From Hymenopellis radicata (taxonomy: Eukaryota > Basidiomycota > Agaricomycetes > Agaricales > Physalacriaceae), in the NCBI GenBank assembly GCA_015501595.1, contig JADNRX010000004.1, forward strand, positions 124,001 through 188,000: a DNA stretch of 64,000 nucleotides, given 5' to 3'. Below, one piece after another: positions 1-12,343 of this stretch. Each line of letters opens with the position of its first letter. Position 1 is the stretch's first letter. The position numbers and the translations under genes are program-made. Below the pieces are notes generated by a model. It was given only the letters and a program-made list of their open reading frames with translations. It was not told the DNA's origin and did not search any database.

Positions 1-3000
1 TCTGCACTCGCAGAGGCGGAACCTGGCCAGGACATTACCCAGCTTTTCACAAGGAGTGCGTCCGACTTTACCGCATGTGCTGGACTGAGCTTTCGCGCTG
101 CTCTCGACGAGCCCTGCAGTACCACCAATCCATGCGTCCTCGGCAACATGAACTCGTCCAGCGTTTTCAGCAGCATCGGCTTCGTAAAGACCAATTATCT
201 TGTTGGATATTCTTGGGAGCAAGTGGCTGCCAATCCCAATTACTTTGTCCTTGACGGCGCAGTCCTCAACATGACTGGATACATTAATCTCCATCCCAAC
301 GCTATCCCTTCCGACCAAGTCGACGCGGCTCTTCGCACCCTTCTTTACACCCAGGACACATCGCATGGCAAAGATGGCACCCGTCTCTTCGCCAGTCGTT
401 CAAACCTCCAGTCATCTATTCCATGCCTAAAGCAGAGATATTACGCCGGAAATATCGATAAAATTACACCAGGATGCTTCATTTCTTCCCTCTTCCTGTA
501 TGCCGGTCTCATCGTCATTCTTGGGCTCGTCTTCGTTCGCTTTGTCATGGCGTGTATATTTAACTGGTTTTTGTCTGAGCGCCTTGCAGGCCCACCAAGC
601 AGCAGAGATTTGGACAGATCGGCTATAAGTCCTGCTGTCATGCCCGAGGGCGCCAATCTTTCCGTCGACAACCGCAACGGTACGGCGCCTTGGGCAGGTC
701 CTGGCGGTGGAACTCGGAAGCTTAGCAAACATAATGCCAACAAACCAGCACGCTCATTCACATCCTCATCGGCCACTCTCACGAACTCCTCATCAGATGG
801 ATCTGTCGCCCCAGTTATGAGTCTCGCTCAGATTGGACGCGAACTTTTTGCCGTGTGCCTCGTGACCTGCTACTCAGAAGGAGAGGAGTCGTTACGAACA
901 ACTTTGGATTCCATATCCCAAACGACTTACAGCGATCAACGGAAACTCCTCTTCATCGTTGCAGATGGTATGATTACCGGGGCTGGAGAGAAGATGAGCA
1001 CACCCGACATCTGTGTTGGTTTATTGGACGCAGATCCACGCTTCGGAAATCCCATGCCCATGTTATACGCGGGGGTAGGGTCTGGCGCGAAGTCGCAGAA
1101 CAGGGCTATGGTGTACGCTGGACATTACAGTACGTAACTCATTCCCTGTTTCTTCTACACACTGATCTCTTTTGCAGCTACTGCGGGTCGTCGAACACCC
1201 ACTGTCGTCGTAGTCAAGTGTGGCACAGAGCAAGAAGCTGCGACGGACAAAAAACCGGGCAATCGGGGGAAGCGCGACAGCCAGCTCATTCTGATGAACT
1301 TCTTCTCCCGAGTGACATATAATGATCGAATGTCACCGCTTGACTTTGATCTCTTCCGAAAGATTCACATCCTCATGGGCGTTACCCCAGATTATTTTGA
1401 AGTCTGTTTGATGGTAAGTACTTTCATTCGTGATCGATATCACCGCCTCTAACGCGTTTTCTAGGTTGATGCTGATACCAAAGTGTACCCAACCTCTCTC
1501 GGTCATCTCGTCAATTGTATGCATCACGACCAGATGATTATGGGAGTCTGTGGCGAAACGCGAATAGCCAACAAGCGTCAATCTTGGGTGACAGCCATTC
1601 AAGTCTTCGAATACTTCATTTCGCATCACTTGGCGAAAGCCTTCGAATCCGTATTTGGTGGTGTCTCTTGTCTCCCCGGTTGTTTCTCGATGTTCCGTTT
1701 GAAGGCTCGTCGGTCGTCTGGGGATGATTGGGTTCCCCTCATCATAAAGCCCGAGATCGTCAAGGAGTATAGCCAATGCGAAGTCACCACACTACACCAG
1801 AAGAACTTACTCCTCCTTGGAGAGGATCGTTTCCTCACTACCATCCTCCTTCGAACATTCCCCAACCGCAAGATGATGTTCCTTCCCCAAGCTCGTTGCA
1901 GAACTGTGGTTCCTGATACTTTTTCGATACTTCTGTCTCAGCGTCGTCGATGGATTAACTCCACGATTCATAACCTCATGGAGCTCGTGCTTGTCCGCAA
2001 CCTGTGTGGTACATTCTGCTTCAGCATGCAGTTTGTTGTTTTCATGGATCTTCTCGGAACCGTCGTACTCCCTATCGCGATATCCCTCACCTACATGTTA
2101 GTCGTCGGAATGGCGTTGAATCCTCCGAAAACATTCGAGGAAGCCATTCCACTGATGCTTTTGGTGGCAGTGTTGGGTTTACCGGCCATCCTCATTCTGC
2201 TAACTACGCGAAAAGTTGTCTACGTGCTCTGGATGCTGGTATATCTAGTGGCGTTACCCATCTGGAATTTTGTCCTCCCGGTGTATGCTTTCTGGCATTT
2301 TGATGATTTCTCATGGGGAGAAACACGGTACGCGAGTTTTTTGATAAGCCATCATATTTTCCTCATTCTCTCATAGTAAAGTCGAAGGTGAAGCCAAGGA
2401 TGAAGGCCACGGTGACTCCAAAGGCAAATTCACTGGCGAGGCTGTACCACTGCGTCGTTGGGAAGACTGGGAGCGGTCTCGACTACGGAAGATACGCAGA
2501 GAAGAACGTCGGCGTCGCGATTTTGAAAGGGCACATCCCTCTGGATATATACCTGGCGACGGAGACTTTCTCAGCGCCCGATCAGACGTCAGAAGTCAGT
2601 ACGATGGGTCTGACACGATGTCGGTCACCTCTTCTGAAGATGATCAATGGGGCGCTCAGATTGGTGGATACAATGAGCACAACACACAGTATCCGCCGCC
2701 GCCCGTTGGACTCCTATTACCTGAAGACAATACGCTGCAAACTGCAAAAACATTAGACGGCGCAGAACTGGAAGCCATGCTGGAAATGGGTTTCGAGGAG
2801 CGCCCCAAACAACAGGCGGATGCGCCACGATACCAACTGTCGGATAATACCTCCAACACTCAATTGATAAATTTCTCTGGCGATGGATATTCTCCTGTAT
2901 CGAGAACAACGTCTCCCGGCTCGAATCATCCGGTGAATATGCTGTCTCCAACGTCGCCAACAAGCACGAATGCGGCCTGGACGCAGCAAACCCAGCCATC

Positions 3001-3049
3001 TCGGTCGTACGGACCACTAGGACCGCTGGATCCTGGCGCGAGATTTTGA
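1..3049 (+). CDS. Chitin synthase, class IV type (5' truncated by window edge)
   Basis: Membrane glycosyltransferase (GT2) that polymerises UDP-GlcNAc into cell-wall chitin. The reading frame is open from base 1, so the N-terminus lies outside the window. The first ~100 residues ([17 protein letters not shown] region) look like the cytochrome-b5-like segment of class IV/V enzymes. A membrane segment follows (about 478-570), then a Ser/Gly-rich linker, the catalytic start [19 protein letters not shown], and the QRRRW product-binding motif near 1950. Multiple C-terminal membrane spans (1990-2310) end in [20 protein letters not shown]. Introns: 1130-1177, 1414-1464, 2328-2376. The C-terminal tail is Ser/Pro-rich with no DEK-like domain. 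The [16 protein letters not shown] segment and the tail favour class IV over the myosin-fused class V. Class assignment is from family knowledge; an unseen N-terminal domain cannot be excluded. Confidence 0.9.
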
Positions 3050-3446
3050 ACGAGCGGACATATCTCTTGTGTTTTGCCATTGCCCACTTATATCGCTTTG
3101 TTTGCTATACCACGACTCATCGCATCATTCCCCCCTTCATGTCATACTACGTCGTCTTTACCTACGTACAACACACAGGATATCTCATTTTAGACCAGTC
3201 TAATTGCCACAGTACGATCTTTTTTTCTGCTGCTTGTCGCCGTATTACTATACGATACCTTTACATGGTTGGACTCTTGTTTTCGAGGATTTGGTGGTGA
3301 AATATAATTTCGTTCTGGATTTCGTGACGTCACCAATCGGACTTTGATCGTGCCCAACAACCCAGGCGCTTGCAAGTTGACCAACAACGTCCCTCACCAC
3401 GGACTGCGCAGTCTTTTCCTGCCTTGCACTTGCGAATGCATACGAT
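3050..3446. other. Intergenic, 397 nt
   Basis: Holds the 3' end of the chitin synthase transcript and the promoter of the next gene. I see no coding pattern, repeat or RNA gene. Confidence 0.6.
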
Positions 3447-5926
3447 ATGCATTCTCTTCTCGACAGTTTCTCCGATTCTCTCCTCGACCGTAAGCATCGC
3501 TCCTCACGCAGAGCAGCCCTAACAGTCTTCCAGAACTGATATCAACGATTTTGCACGCCGTTCCCTCCGCTCGACGAACCTTTCTTTCATCATTAGGGAA
3601 GCGGGTGCACGCATCTGCTGCACGCATTCTGTTTCATACATTGACATTGGAGGACGATGATTGCCTTGTTACGGCCAGTGACTTCCGTTCACCGTTAGGC
3701 CCAGTCCTCTCGCGACCGCAGTTTTACGCCCTCCACATCAAGAAAATCGCGCTACAAGCAAATCATGCGTTCTCTGATTGCGCTTCGCCGTTGCCAGAAT
3801 ATGGGCATGCTAACGCCGACCCTCTTCCTTGTTCGCCTGTCACCGCAGAGCATTTAGAATTGATACTTACAGTCTGCTGCAACCTTGAAGAGATGGAATG
3901 GAATAGCCCAATATGTCCCCCTGATGGATTCTGTGAGGTCTGTTCCACCCCAACTAGTCAGTGCTTCGTTCCAAGGACTCACATCGCGTTCCAGTTACTA
4001 GCGACCCACAGTCCTCGATTACACACATTCTCGTATTACCCTCATCATGTTCCCTTTGTACCCCGCAAGCTCCTGCGCAAGTGGGATGCTCCATCTCTTC
4101 CTCTCCTGAAATCTCTTCCCCTAACGACCCTTCGTCTGTCGTCTCTGTCCCAGATAGGTTCTAAAGCCTTCACGCAGTTGTTGCAAAGCTACGACGAGAG
4201 TTCATCCTTAGAAGACCTATGCCTCGATCTCGTCTGGCTCGATGATACGCTGTGCGAGGCCGTTGCTGAGAATACTTGGAGGTTGCGCACTTTGCGTGTC
4301 TCCACGAGCGGAACGAAGCTGACCGATAAAGGATTGTTGGCTATTCTGTCGGGCTGCGATGCGTTGGAATATTTTGCCCTGGACGAAGTACAAGGTCTGT
4401 TAACCGATTCGTAGGTGTTCTACGTCCATATAATGTTTTTAGGTCGTTTGAGCCGCGGCCTCTGGTCGAAGACAGAGATATTTCCACCTGCCCTCAAGAG
4501 CTTTGTGATCACAGTGTCGGAGACAGGACCCTGCCATTCATGGAGCACAGACCATTTCCATTCCCTGGAAGACTTGCCGTTTGACAGCCTTACAGAATTT
4601 TCAGTGGTACGCAAGGAGGCACCTCCGTATACGAACGATATTCTCTCCCATGAGCCTTCAATGGATGACGCCGTCGCTCTTCGCCCCCTCCCAGAACAAA
4701 TCAAAAGTCTCGTTGCTGCAAGGACCTTATTGACTACTTTGAGATGCGATTTTTGGATGTGTTCAGTCTCGGATATCAAAACTGTCTTGGAGAGTTGTTC
4801 AAAGCTGGAGGTAACTCTTATTAAAAATTCTTCTGCGAGTGCTTATTCGGAACAGTATATTCAAATGTGTCTCGATGCTCCTTTCTCGAAGCTCCTTGGC
4901 TTGGCATGGCATCATCTTTCGCGGCACTCTCAAATCTGACAGTCATACGCGTTTCCATCAATCCAAAGCATGCTCCCGGAAACCCGCCCATTCCACTTCC
5001 TCCTCACAGTTACCACCAACTCCCAACACCAATTTCATCACCTGTCATAAAAACAAAGGCCTTATTACCGCAGCTGGTCTCACTTGACCATGTTCAAAGT
5101 TCCCAACTTTCTGTGACGATTCCTGAAGACACTGATCCGTCCATGCCTCTCCTGCGCGACGTCAAGAGGTTCATCCGTCGGTGCTCTAGACTTCGATCCC
5201 TTGGTAAGCCACACACTTCCCCATAATTATCGGGCTCAATTTCTATTAGAATGGATTGGAAAATATTCTCGTGGTTCTTGGGCTGCTCATCGGCCAACTA
5301 AATGCTCGAAAACTGGCGCCAACGTTTCTGTGGAATATAGACCGCCAACTTCAAACCACGACACCTGGACCTCAATACAGGCGAACGAATCCCATACTAA
5401 TAGGGCCGGAATGCTTTGGGCTAATGTCGAACGTCCCGGGCATTCTTGGGTCGGCGAGAGCGCCGAAACGCTAAAGGCGTTGTACAACAAACAGTGCTCA
5501 GAAAGAACCCCACCGAAGAGAACTTCAAAGCAGAATGGAACGAAGTACTCCAGAACGGCGACTACCGACCAGATCCTAGATTCGCCTTCACTGACACTCG
5601 ACGTTGAACCCGTTTCACCTTCTTCGCCGGTCACTCCGCTTACTCCGCCCCATTCGGATACCTCGTACGACGCAGAGATGTCTCCAGTCGACAAACATTG
5701 TCTCTCATCGTCGGCGACTCTCTCCAGCTCTTTCACTCGCAGAGGACAAGGCAGGAAACGAAGTGCAACTACTTCTGCTCGTGGTAATGAAGGAGAGAAG
5801 AACGTTGGGAATCGCAGGGGACAAGTGAAGCATGGGAGGCGAACAACCAGCATGTCCGTCATGAAAGCTAATGTCAGCGGAAAGCCGGACAGAGAGAGAA
5901 AGAGAGTGCTGACTTCTGCGCTGTAG
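3447..5926 (+). CDS. F-box/LRR-like protein
   Basis: Probable substrate adaptor of the SCF ubiquitin-ligase type. This is inferred from overall shape; no clear F-box score can be given by eye. Start ATG 3447 is chosen because splicing 3490-3533 joins a short first exon to QLISTILHAVPSARR, an F-box-like helix that precedes leucine-rich strands (LRTLRVSTSGTKLTDKGL; LTTLRCDFWMC; LSNLTVIRVSI). Further introns: about 4395-4442, 4811-4855 and 5204-5249. After the last intron comes LRSLEWIGKYSRGSW, then a basic Ser/Arg-rich tail. Between LLGLA and MASSFAAL (about 4903, ttggc) the frame slips by one base. Adding one G restores a continuous LRR, so a missing base is suspected. Product name is moderately sure, gene reality high. 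Confidence 0.7.
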
Positions 5927-6178
5927 AGCGCCTCTTCTACGGACAACTTACTGCTTGTACATTAAGCGCTCCATGATTTTCGAGCTTGAGTGTCAATGTT
6001 GCCTATTCATTGATTGTAATAAGTTGAAGTTACTAGTATTTGAACGCGACACTGAAGCGCGGTGTTGAATATCCGGTTATCACATGTGATTGATTACAGC
6101 CCCGCGTGTCACTGGCACTGAAGCACTTCGTGTCATGATACTACTCTCTCCCTATTCCACTCTGGATCACGCAGTGCG

Positions 6179-8952
6179 ATGGCCATATTCTCTAAACCGA
6201 CCAAATGGCCGTCGCAGAGGGTTTCTGTGCTTATCCTGGCGGCCCTCTTAGTTCTCAGATCACGCACACTTGACATACCCAAAGAGACACTGAGTCGCTT
6301 GCGTGCTCCCTCTGCAAAGAAATCGCTGTCACCAGAGGACCTGTTGCGTACTCTGCAGACCGTCTATTTCAAAGAAGCTGATGGCAGCAAAACCCTCCTC
6401 GTTCCCTACGACGAGCAGGTCGCCAGGGTATGTCTTTATCTTCTCGCTCGATGAATGTGGTTGACCTGGCTGTCTAGGTCAATATCAAAGAGACGACTTC
6501 GGCCAAGTTCACCTCTAATGCCCGCTACTTCCCTCTTATTCCCCCGTCTGTTAAAACAAACATAGACGGCACCTTCTTTCGCCAGTTACGCGCCATTCTC
6601 TTTGGAATCGCCATTCCCAGCATCAAGTCTAAAGAAGCCTTCATTGTCGCCTTGCACTCGCTCTTCCTGGTCCTAAGAACGATGCTTAGTATAGGTGTCG
6701 CCAAGCTGGATGGTGTGATTGTTCGAGACCTCGTAAGCTTCCTATATCCGACTAACAATTTGTCTCAACTTCGATTTCAGGTCAAAGCAGATCTACGTGG
6801 TTTCCTGAAGGGTCTCGGCATGTGGTTCCTTCTTGCCATCCCTAGTACATATACCAACTCGATGGTCTGTCATATCCATTCACTCGCACTTCATCTCCCT
6901 TACAATTATCCTCCAGATCCGACACCTGCAATCGAAACTGTCATTACGCCTCAGGACGCGATTGACCCGGTACACACATGATTTGTATCTTTCGTCACAT
7001 CCAGATATCCGCTATTATCGTTCTGGCTTAGAAGGTGTTGATCAGTACATAACGGCCGACATTGAGGCTTGGGCAGAATCGCTTTCTGTGCTATAGTATG
7101 TGGATGTTTATTCTTGTGGGCAGCCACTAAACGTTCTCGATCCGTCTTCAGTGGAAATGTTTTGAAACCCTCTCTGGACCTCGTACTTTTCACGAGCCAA
7201 CTATCGCGGTCCTTAGGTTTCCGCGGCACGCTCCTCTTGTTTGCAAACTACTATGCTACCGTTACGATTTTACGCGCTGTTACGCCTGCATTTGGGAAGC
7301 TAGCTGCTGTCGAAGCTAGGTTGGAGGGCGAGTATCGCGCAGGCATGGGTAGAGTCGGACGCGAGGGAGAGGAAGTCGCGTAGGTTGCGACCATATCTCT
7401 ATCTTTCATTACTGAACGCACCTCTTCAGCTTTTATGATGGCGGAGGCCGGGAAAAGAGCATCCTGACAGGAGCTTATCTGCGGCTCATAAAGCATGTCA
7501 ATTCCATATACAAGGTACAAGATATTTCCTTCGTGTTAACAAGACTTTGAACATACCATCGCATAGATACGAATCATGTATGAATGGACCGAAGACTTCG
7601 TCATCAAGTATCTGTGGTCAGCTGCTGGTTATGTCCTGATAGCAGTACCGGTGCTTTTTACTAGGCGACATCGTAAGGATACTGCAGCAGGACCCGAGGA
7701 ACCTAAAGCAGACGAGGCCATCGCCGGAAGAACAGAGAGTGCGTGTAATGTTGTTCGCTTCCGCCGCTTCGTTACTCATACCACAATAAAGATTACATTT
7801 CTAACCGGAGACTCCTCATCTCTCTTGCTGATGCTGGCGGCCGTCTGATGTATGCCTATAAAGACTTACTGGAACTGGCTGGTCTGACAACTCGACTTTA
7901 CACGCTTCTGTCCACCCTACACAATCTTCCATCTCTACCATCCGGAAATGAGGGGCCACCAGGAATCATTGAACTCTCGCATGTAGATGTCGGGATCCCT
8001 GCTATTAAGGCAGCCGACGAGGACACAGATTTGACAGCCCTGAAGGACTCGTTGCCTTTGGTCAAGGATCTGTCCCTTATTCTTGGTGAAGGCGAACACC
8101 TTATGATTACTGGGAGCAATGGTGTTGGAAAAACGGCGGTTGCACGCGTTCTCGCCGGTCTCTGGGCACCCCGAGGCTCAAATCCTGTCGTGCAACGTCC
8201 TCAGTCAAGTGGACGGCGACCAACCGTATTCGTTGTTCCACAGCGCGCATATATGGTCACAGGCAGTCTTCTTGATCAAATGATATACCCACACTCGTAT
8301 GCCGACTTTTTGGAGTCGGGCAAGACTGAGAAAGATCTCCGTGACATTCTGGAAATGGTCTACCTGTCCTATTTACCAGAAAGAGAAGGTGGATGGGCGA
8401 CGCGGAAGGAGTGGCGGGACGTCCTCAGTGGAGGGGAGAAGCAGAGGGTACGTGCGTCGACAAGCTTGCTTGTTTAACTCATTCAATCGTTCTCAGATGA
8501 GTTTGGCTCGAGTGTTTTACCACCACCCACAATTCGCGGTGCTGGATGGTAAGTCTTGCACTTGGCACGTAACATCTTTCTGATAGTATTGTGTTTTATC
8601 AGAGTGTACGAGTGCTGTTTCCAGCGACGTTGAAGGACGTATGTACGAGCACCTAAAGTCCAAAGGAATAACTCTGATAACCATTTCACTACGGTATGTG
8701 GACGATTTCAATAGCATCTCCTTCTAAAATGTTACCAGACCTTCCCTGGCAAAATACCATACCCAGCTTTTGACCCTCAAAGGTGATGGTTCTGCTGGTT
8801 GGACCTTGACAAAGGTTGGCACAGCAGAAGAGAGGATGGGAATTGACAGGGAAATAGCGTCATTGGAAAACAAGTTGAAGGAAGTGGATGAGTGGCAGTC
8901 TCGGTTGAAGGAACTGGATGCGCTTTTATCTGTACAAGAGCTATCGGACTAA
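6179..8952 (+). CDS. Peroxisomal ABC half-transporter, ABCD family (Pxa1/Pxa2-like)
   Basis: Imports very-long-chain acyl-CoA/fatty acids into peroxisomes for beta-oxidation, normally as a dimer of two half-transporters. The N-terminal half carries a hydrophobic segment ([12 protein letters not shown]) and the ABCD membrane domain: [45 protein letters not shown], and the EAA-like stretch around [12 protein letters not shown]. The nucleotide-binding domain shows Walker [10 protein letters not shown], signature LSGGEKQR, Walker B FAVLDECTS and a switch-like TISLR. A C-terminal coiled coil ([20 protein letters not shown]) follows. Ten introns: 6428-6477, 6733-6780, 6865-6916, 7096-7151, 7380-7429, 7515-7566, 7739-7791, 8448-8496, 8549-8602, 8694-8738. 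All splice in frame. Walker A has Thr in place of the usual Ser, which is conservative. Which of the two yeast-like subunits it is cannot be settled here. Confidence 0.92.
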
Positions 8953-9114
8953 GTATGACAGTGTGCTATATCTAGACTGCGTACACGACAAGTGGCAGGT
9001 GCTATGTAGCGCACACGACGAAGTCCGAGTCGGACCCTGAAACGCCGGATACAGTACGCCGACGTCGCTTAATTACATAAGCGACGCTTGACCTCCTCCG
9101 TCTCCAAGTACTGT

Positions 9115-11135
9115 ATGTCGACATTGCTGGACAATGCTGTCTTTGCACATCCACACCAGCTGTCGGAGCGCACTCTGGAGCGCCTCAGTTGCGTCGAAAC
9201 TGCCATGACAGCAGGTCCACCAAACGTTCCGAATAATACGTCGGACTCGCAGTGGCAAATGGTTAGTTCAAATATTCCTTGGGACGAGCGATGATACTGA
9301 GGTGGCTCCCAGCTGTCGCAGATGGCCTCGCAGCATCACATGAGTGACTACAGTCGCCTAAAATTCGGCCCTCGAGGGTGTTCTACGCGATATGTGCCGC
9401 TCTGTATGCATACCCCCGATGTCTACAACGAGCTCCAACTTAGGCAGATGTCCTACAACGAGGGCCAAGTGTGGTGGTACAGTGACCCGCACTTTGAGGG
9501 CAACTGCACGCCTCCCTCCACGGACTCGCCGCTCCCGGAAACAAGATTGGCACATGAACTTTCTAATGCCATGGGAGAATCTTTACCATGCACCGCTGAC
9601 TGCCCCCCGATCCATGGGTTCTCTCGCATGCACCTTCTAAAGACCTCCGCAACCCATCCTATCAAGTGTGTTTTTATTTTTATTATTTTACGCCACGCAC
9701 GACTCACAGGAATCAGTGTATCTTCCATTATACCTCCGGATGCAGTTGCTCTAATCTCGTCTCACGTCCTACTTGCCTCCTGTCGCCCTGGTTGTGCCTG
9801 CAACTACGATTCTTCCATCCCGAATTGTGGTTCCAGCTCGACTATCTGTGAAATACCACCTTCCTTTACCCTCGACCGCTTCATATGCGCAGAAACCGGC
9901 GTCTCGGCTCCTTCCATACATCCAGACAGTTCTCCATCTACGGTACCTCTACGTCCGAGGAGTCCAGGATCCATAGCGGTATCTCATCTCCGGACGAGAT
10001 CTCACGTATCTCAAGCCTTGCAGGCTGCGATGAGCTCCGGCTTCCAATCTTCTTCCTCCGCTCTCCCTGGTATAGGTACGTTGTCCGTGAATGTATCAGG
10101 CCCTTCGTCGGAAGTTGTGCTTGACAAGGATAACATGACATCCACAACGATACATTCAAATCATTCTTCGGTGTCTTTGTCGTTGTCCGTTACCGTTTCG
10201 ACCTCGACGCCCGCGATTACACCGAAGTCTTCATATTGCGTTGATGTGGCCTCGATCTCTAATTCAGCGCCGGATCACAGTTTTCATGATCCAACCTACG
10301 CCGGTCAACCTGCTTTCAATATGATCATTCCATCTGATCCTACCTCCAAGTCGTCATCTAGTTTCGCTCTTGGCAATCTATTCCTATCATCTTGTCCGGG
10401 CAAAAAAGGTGCGCTTCTTTTTCTGCTCTTCTCGGCAGGGATCTCAACCGTTCTAGTTCGTCTACAAGGCCCGGTCAAAGGCCGTTCGGGTGTATGTCGG
10501 GATCTGGAAACTGACTTGCGAAGAATGAAAGACATGGGAGTTGGTTGTATCGTTTGGTAACGCCAAGTCATCGCTCTCGTGATAACCTGAGCTCATCCTT
10601 CTGATTTCAGTTGCTTGGATGATACTGAACTCGAGTTCCTCGGCTCACCTTGGGCAGAATATCAACGCCTTGCTCAAATGCTAGGTCTCGATGTTGTAAG
10701 GTATGAAAGATATTCGCCGGCAGAGTAATCATTGCTTACGAACGTGGAAGGCTTCCCACTCCGGAGGGCTTGGCTCCGTCTATAAACCCGGCCGCTTTGG
10801 ATAAACACCTCACACTATTAATACAGCAGTACACTCTTTGTGGAATACCTGTGCTTGTTCATTGCAGAGGGGGAGTAGGTAGAGCTGGCGTGGTCGCATG
10901 CTGTTGGATGATCCGACTTGGGCTATTTGGATCACTGCCTGGCTTCTCAGAATCTGATTCAGCTGGCAGCTGGGCGCCTCGGAACGATATTTATCCCTGT
11001 GATCTGAAAACCTTGGAGATCGTGCAAAAGGCCATTGACGTTGTTCGGCGCAGACGAAGCATGAAGGCGATAGAAACCTATGAGCAAGTAAAATTCCTGG
11101 CGGACTATGTTGACTTCCTCAGGACAGCTTCATAG
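9115..11135 (+). CDS. CDKN3-like dual-specificity phosphatase with long Ser-rich N-terminal region
   Basis: Cys-dependent protein phosphatase. The C-terminal domain carries the signature VHCRGGVGRAG, with catalytic Cys and the P-loop Arg, preceded by IVCCLDDTELEFLG and LDVVRLPTPEG, which supply the general-acid region of CDKN3-like enzymes. The first ~300 residues are a Ser/Pro-rich region containing YVPLCMHTPDVYNELQLRQ and LRTRSHVSQALQAAMSSG, absent from the animal enzyme and of unknown role. Introns: 9262-9312, 9666-9716, 10409-10456, 10557-10610, 10701-10750. The acceptor of the second intron is placed at 9716 rather than 9709 because only that choice keeps the frame. Start at 9115 gives MSTLLDNAVF. 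The domain call is firm; the substrate (a CDK or an inositol phosphate) is unknown. Confidence 0.82.
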
Positions 11136-11335
11136 CGTCACCCTCTCCTTTGATTTATTCATTATTACTTATTCGCTATGTGGAATTGTTCGATTGTACT
11201 TGGATTATACGCATTTTACAAAATCATAACATCATGTAGGAAGTGGTTGCAGCGAGTAAATCAGTCCAGTCCGATATTGTAGCAGAAGTAAACAGAACAA
11301 AGGAACGAAGCACATAAACAGAGAGAGCGAGCAGA

Positions 11336-12127
11336 TTAAGATTCCTCGGTCTTGTCGGGATTGACGATATTCACAATCCGTTCTGTTTCTGTATCACTGT
11401 AAGTGAAGATGAAGCAGTGTAGAGAAAGAGACTAACCGATGCATGCCTCTCTGACTTTGCCAATAGCTTTGATATGCGCCGCTTCGCAAGACTGACCGGA
11501 GACAACGTTAATTTTGCCACGCTTTTGAGCCAACGCCTAAAGAGGTCTTTAGCGACGCAGTAATCTCAGGTGAGAAAAACATCGCAAGGACCGCCAAGTT
11601 GTTGTATTCTGCTCGAATTGCTTCCCAGAGTGAACGTATTTCGTCGTCGACGGAAGCATATGAGATGATGAATTTCTGATACTCGTCGTGACTAGATGTG
11701 GGTGAGTGCAAGGGAAAGATTGTCATGAATAGTAGAGCGTGTACGCAGCCTGGTACAGAGCCTCCAACTGATCTGAGGCTTCCGAGGTCTAGGCAGCGGT
11801 CAACGATGTAGCGGAACGACGCGTCGAGTGAGACGCACATCTTTAGTGAGGTGCTTATGGGCAGCAGCCAAGAATTTCTTCTCTGTTTCTTTCTTTTTCT
11901 TGTCCTTGGCAGCTGAGACGCGTTATAAGACCAATCAATGAACATCCAACAGTTCTGCCAACCTAAAACGCGTTCTGCGAGTGCCTGCTGCAACCTGCGC
12001 CATGTCAGCGGACGACATGGGCGAAGCCGACCGCTCACATATGGTCGTCACTTCCTTGAGACGAAAAGTGGAATTCATCCTCTTTCTCGGGCTGATTGCG
12101 CGAGTTTGGGGCGGTTTTGCGGGCCAT
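11336..12127 (-). CDS. Small coiled-coil protein, function unknown
   Basis: I do not recognise the family. Read on the minus strand from ATG at 12127, with six short introns removed, the sequence gives a hydrophilic protein of about 160 residues. It starts MARKTAPNSRNQPEKEDEFH, runs through a Lys/Glu/Ala-rich helix (ALAERVLAAKDKKKKETEKK), then DTSEASDQLEALYQAAHDEY and IRSLWEAIRAEYNNLA, and ends VNIVNPDKTEES. The exons are only about 20-100 nt long and no long frame exists, so the gene is easy to miss. Evidence is the matching GT...AG pairs and the uniform helical composition of the joined product; the third and last junctions are the least certain. It lies tail to tail with the phosphatase and about 220 nt downstream of the eIF3c gene, which is on the same strand. 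Confidence 0.55.
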
Positions 12128-12343
12128 GATGATGATGGAGAGACGAGAGACGGGAACCGAATATCTGGCGCAATGACCCAGGTGATTCACCCAACACGCT
12201 GACATCCTTGTAGATTCTGAATGCTCGTGAATGAAGATGATTGAAGCAAAGCATGGAGATTGCGTATTCGTGAACGGTAATTACACTGTTCCGTTGAGCA
12301 AAATACAGTAAGGAAAAAGAACACGTATGTACAGCGGGTACAA

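Noticed and set aside
4811..4839. 29-nt intron in the F-box/LRR gene that would fix the frame
   Set aside because: Too short for this genome's introns; a 45-nt intron (4811-4855) plus one missing base at 4903 gives a better LRR.
5287..5946. Long antisense frame (219 codons) opposite the last exon of the F-box/LRR gene
   Set aside because: It mirrors the Ser/Arg codon bias of the sense exon, has no family or splice context, and the sense frame joins properly to upstream LRR exons.
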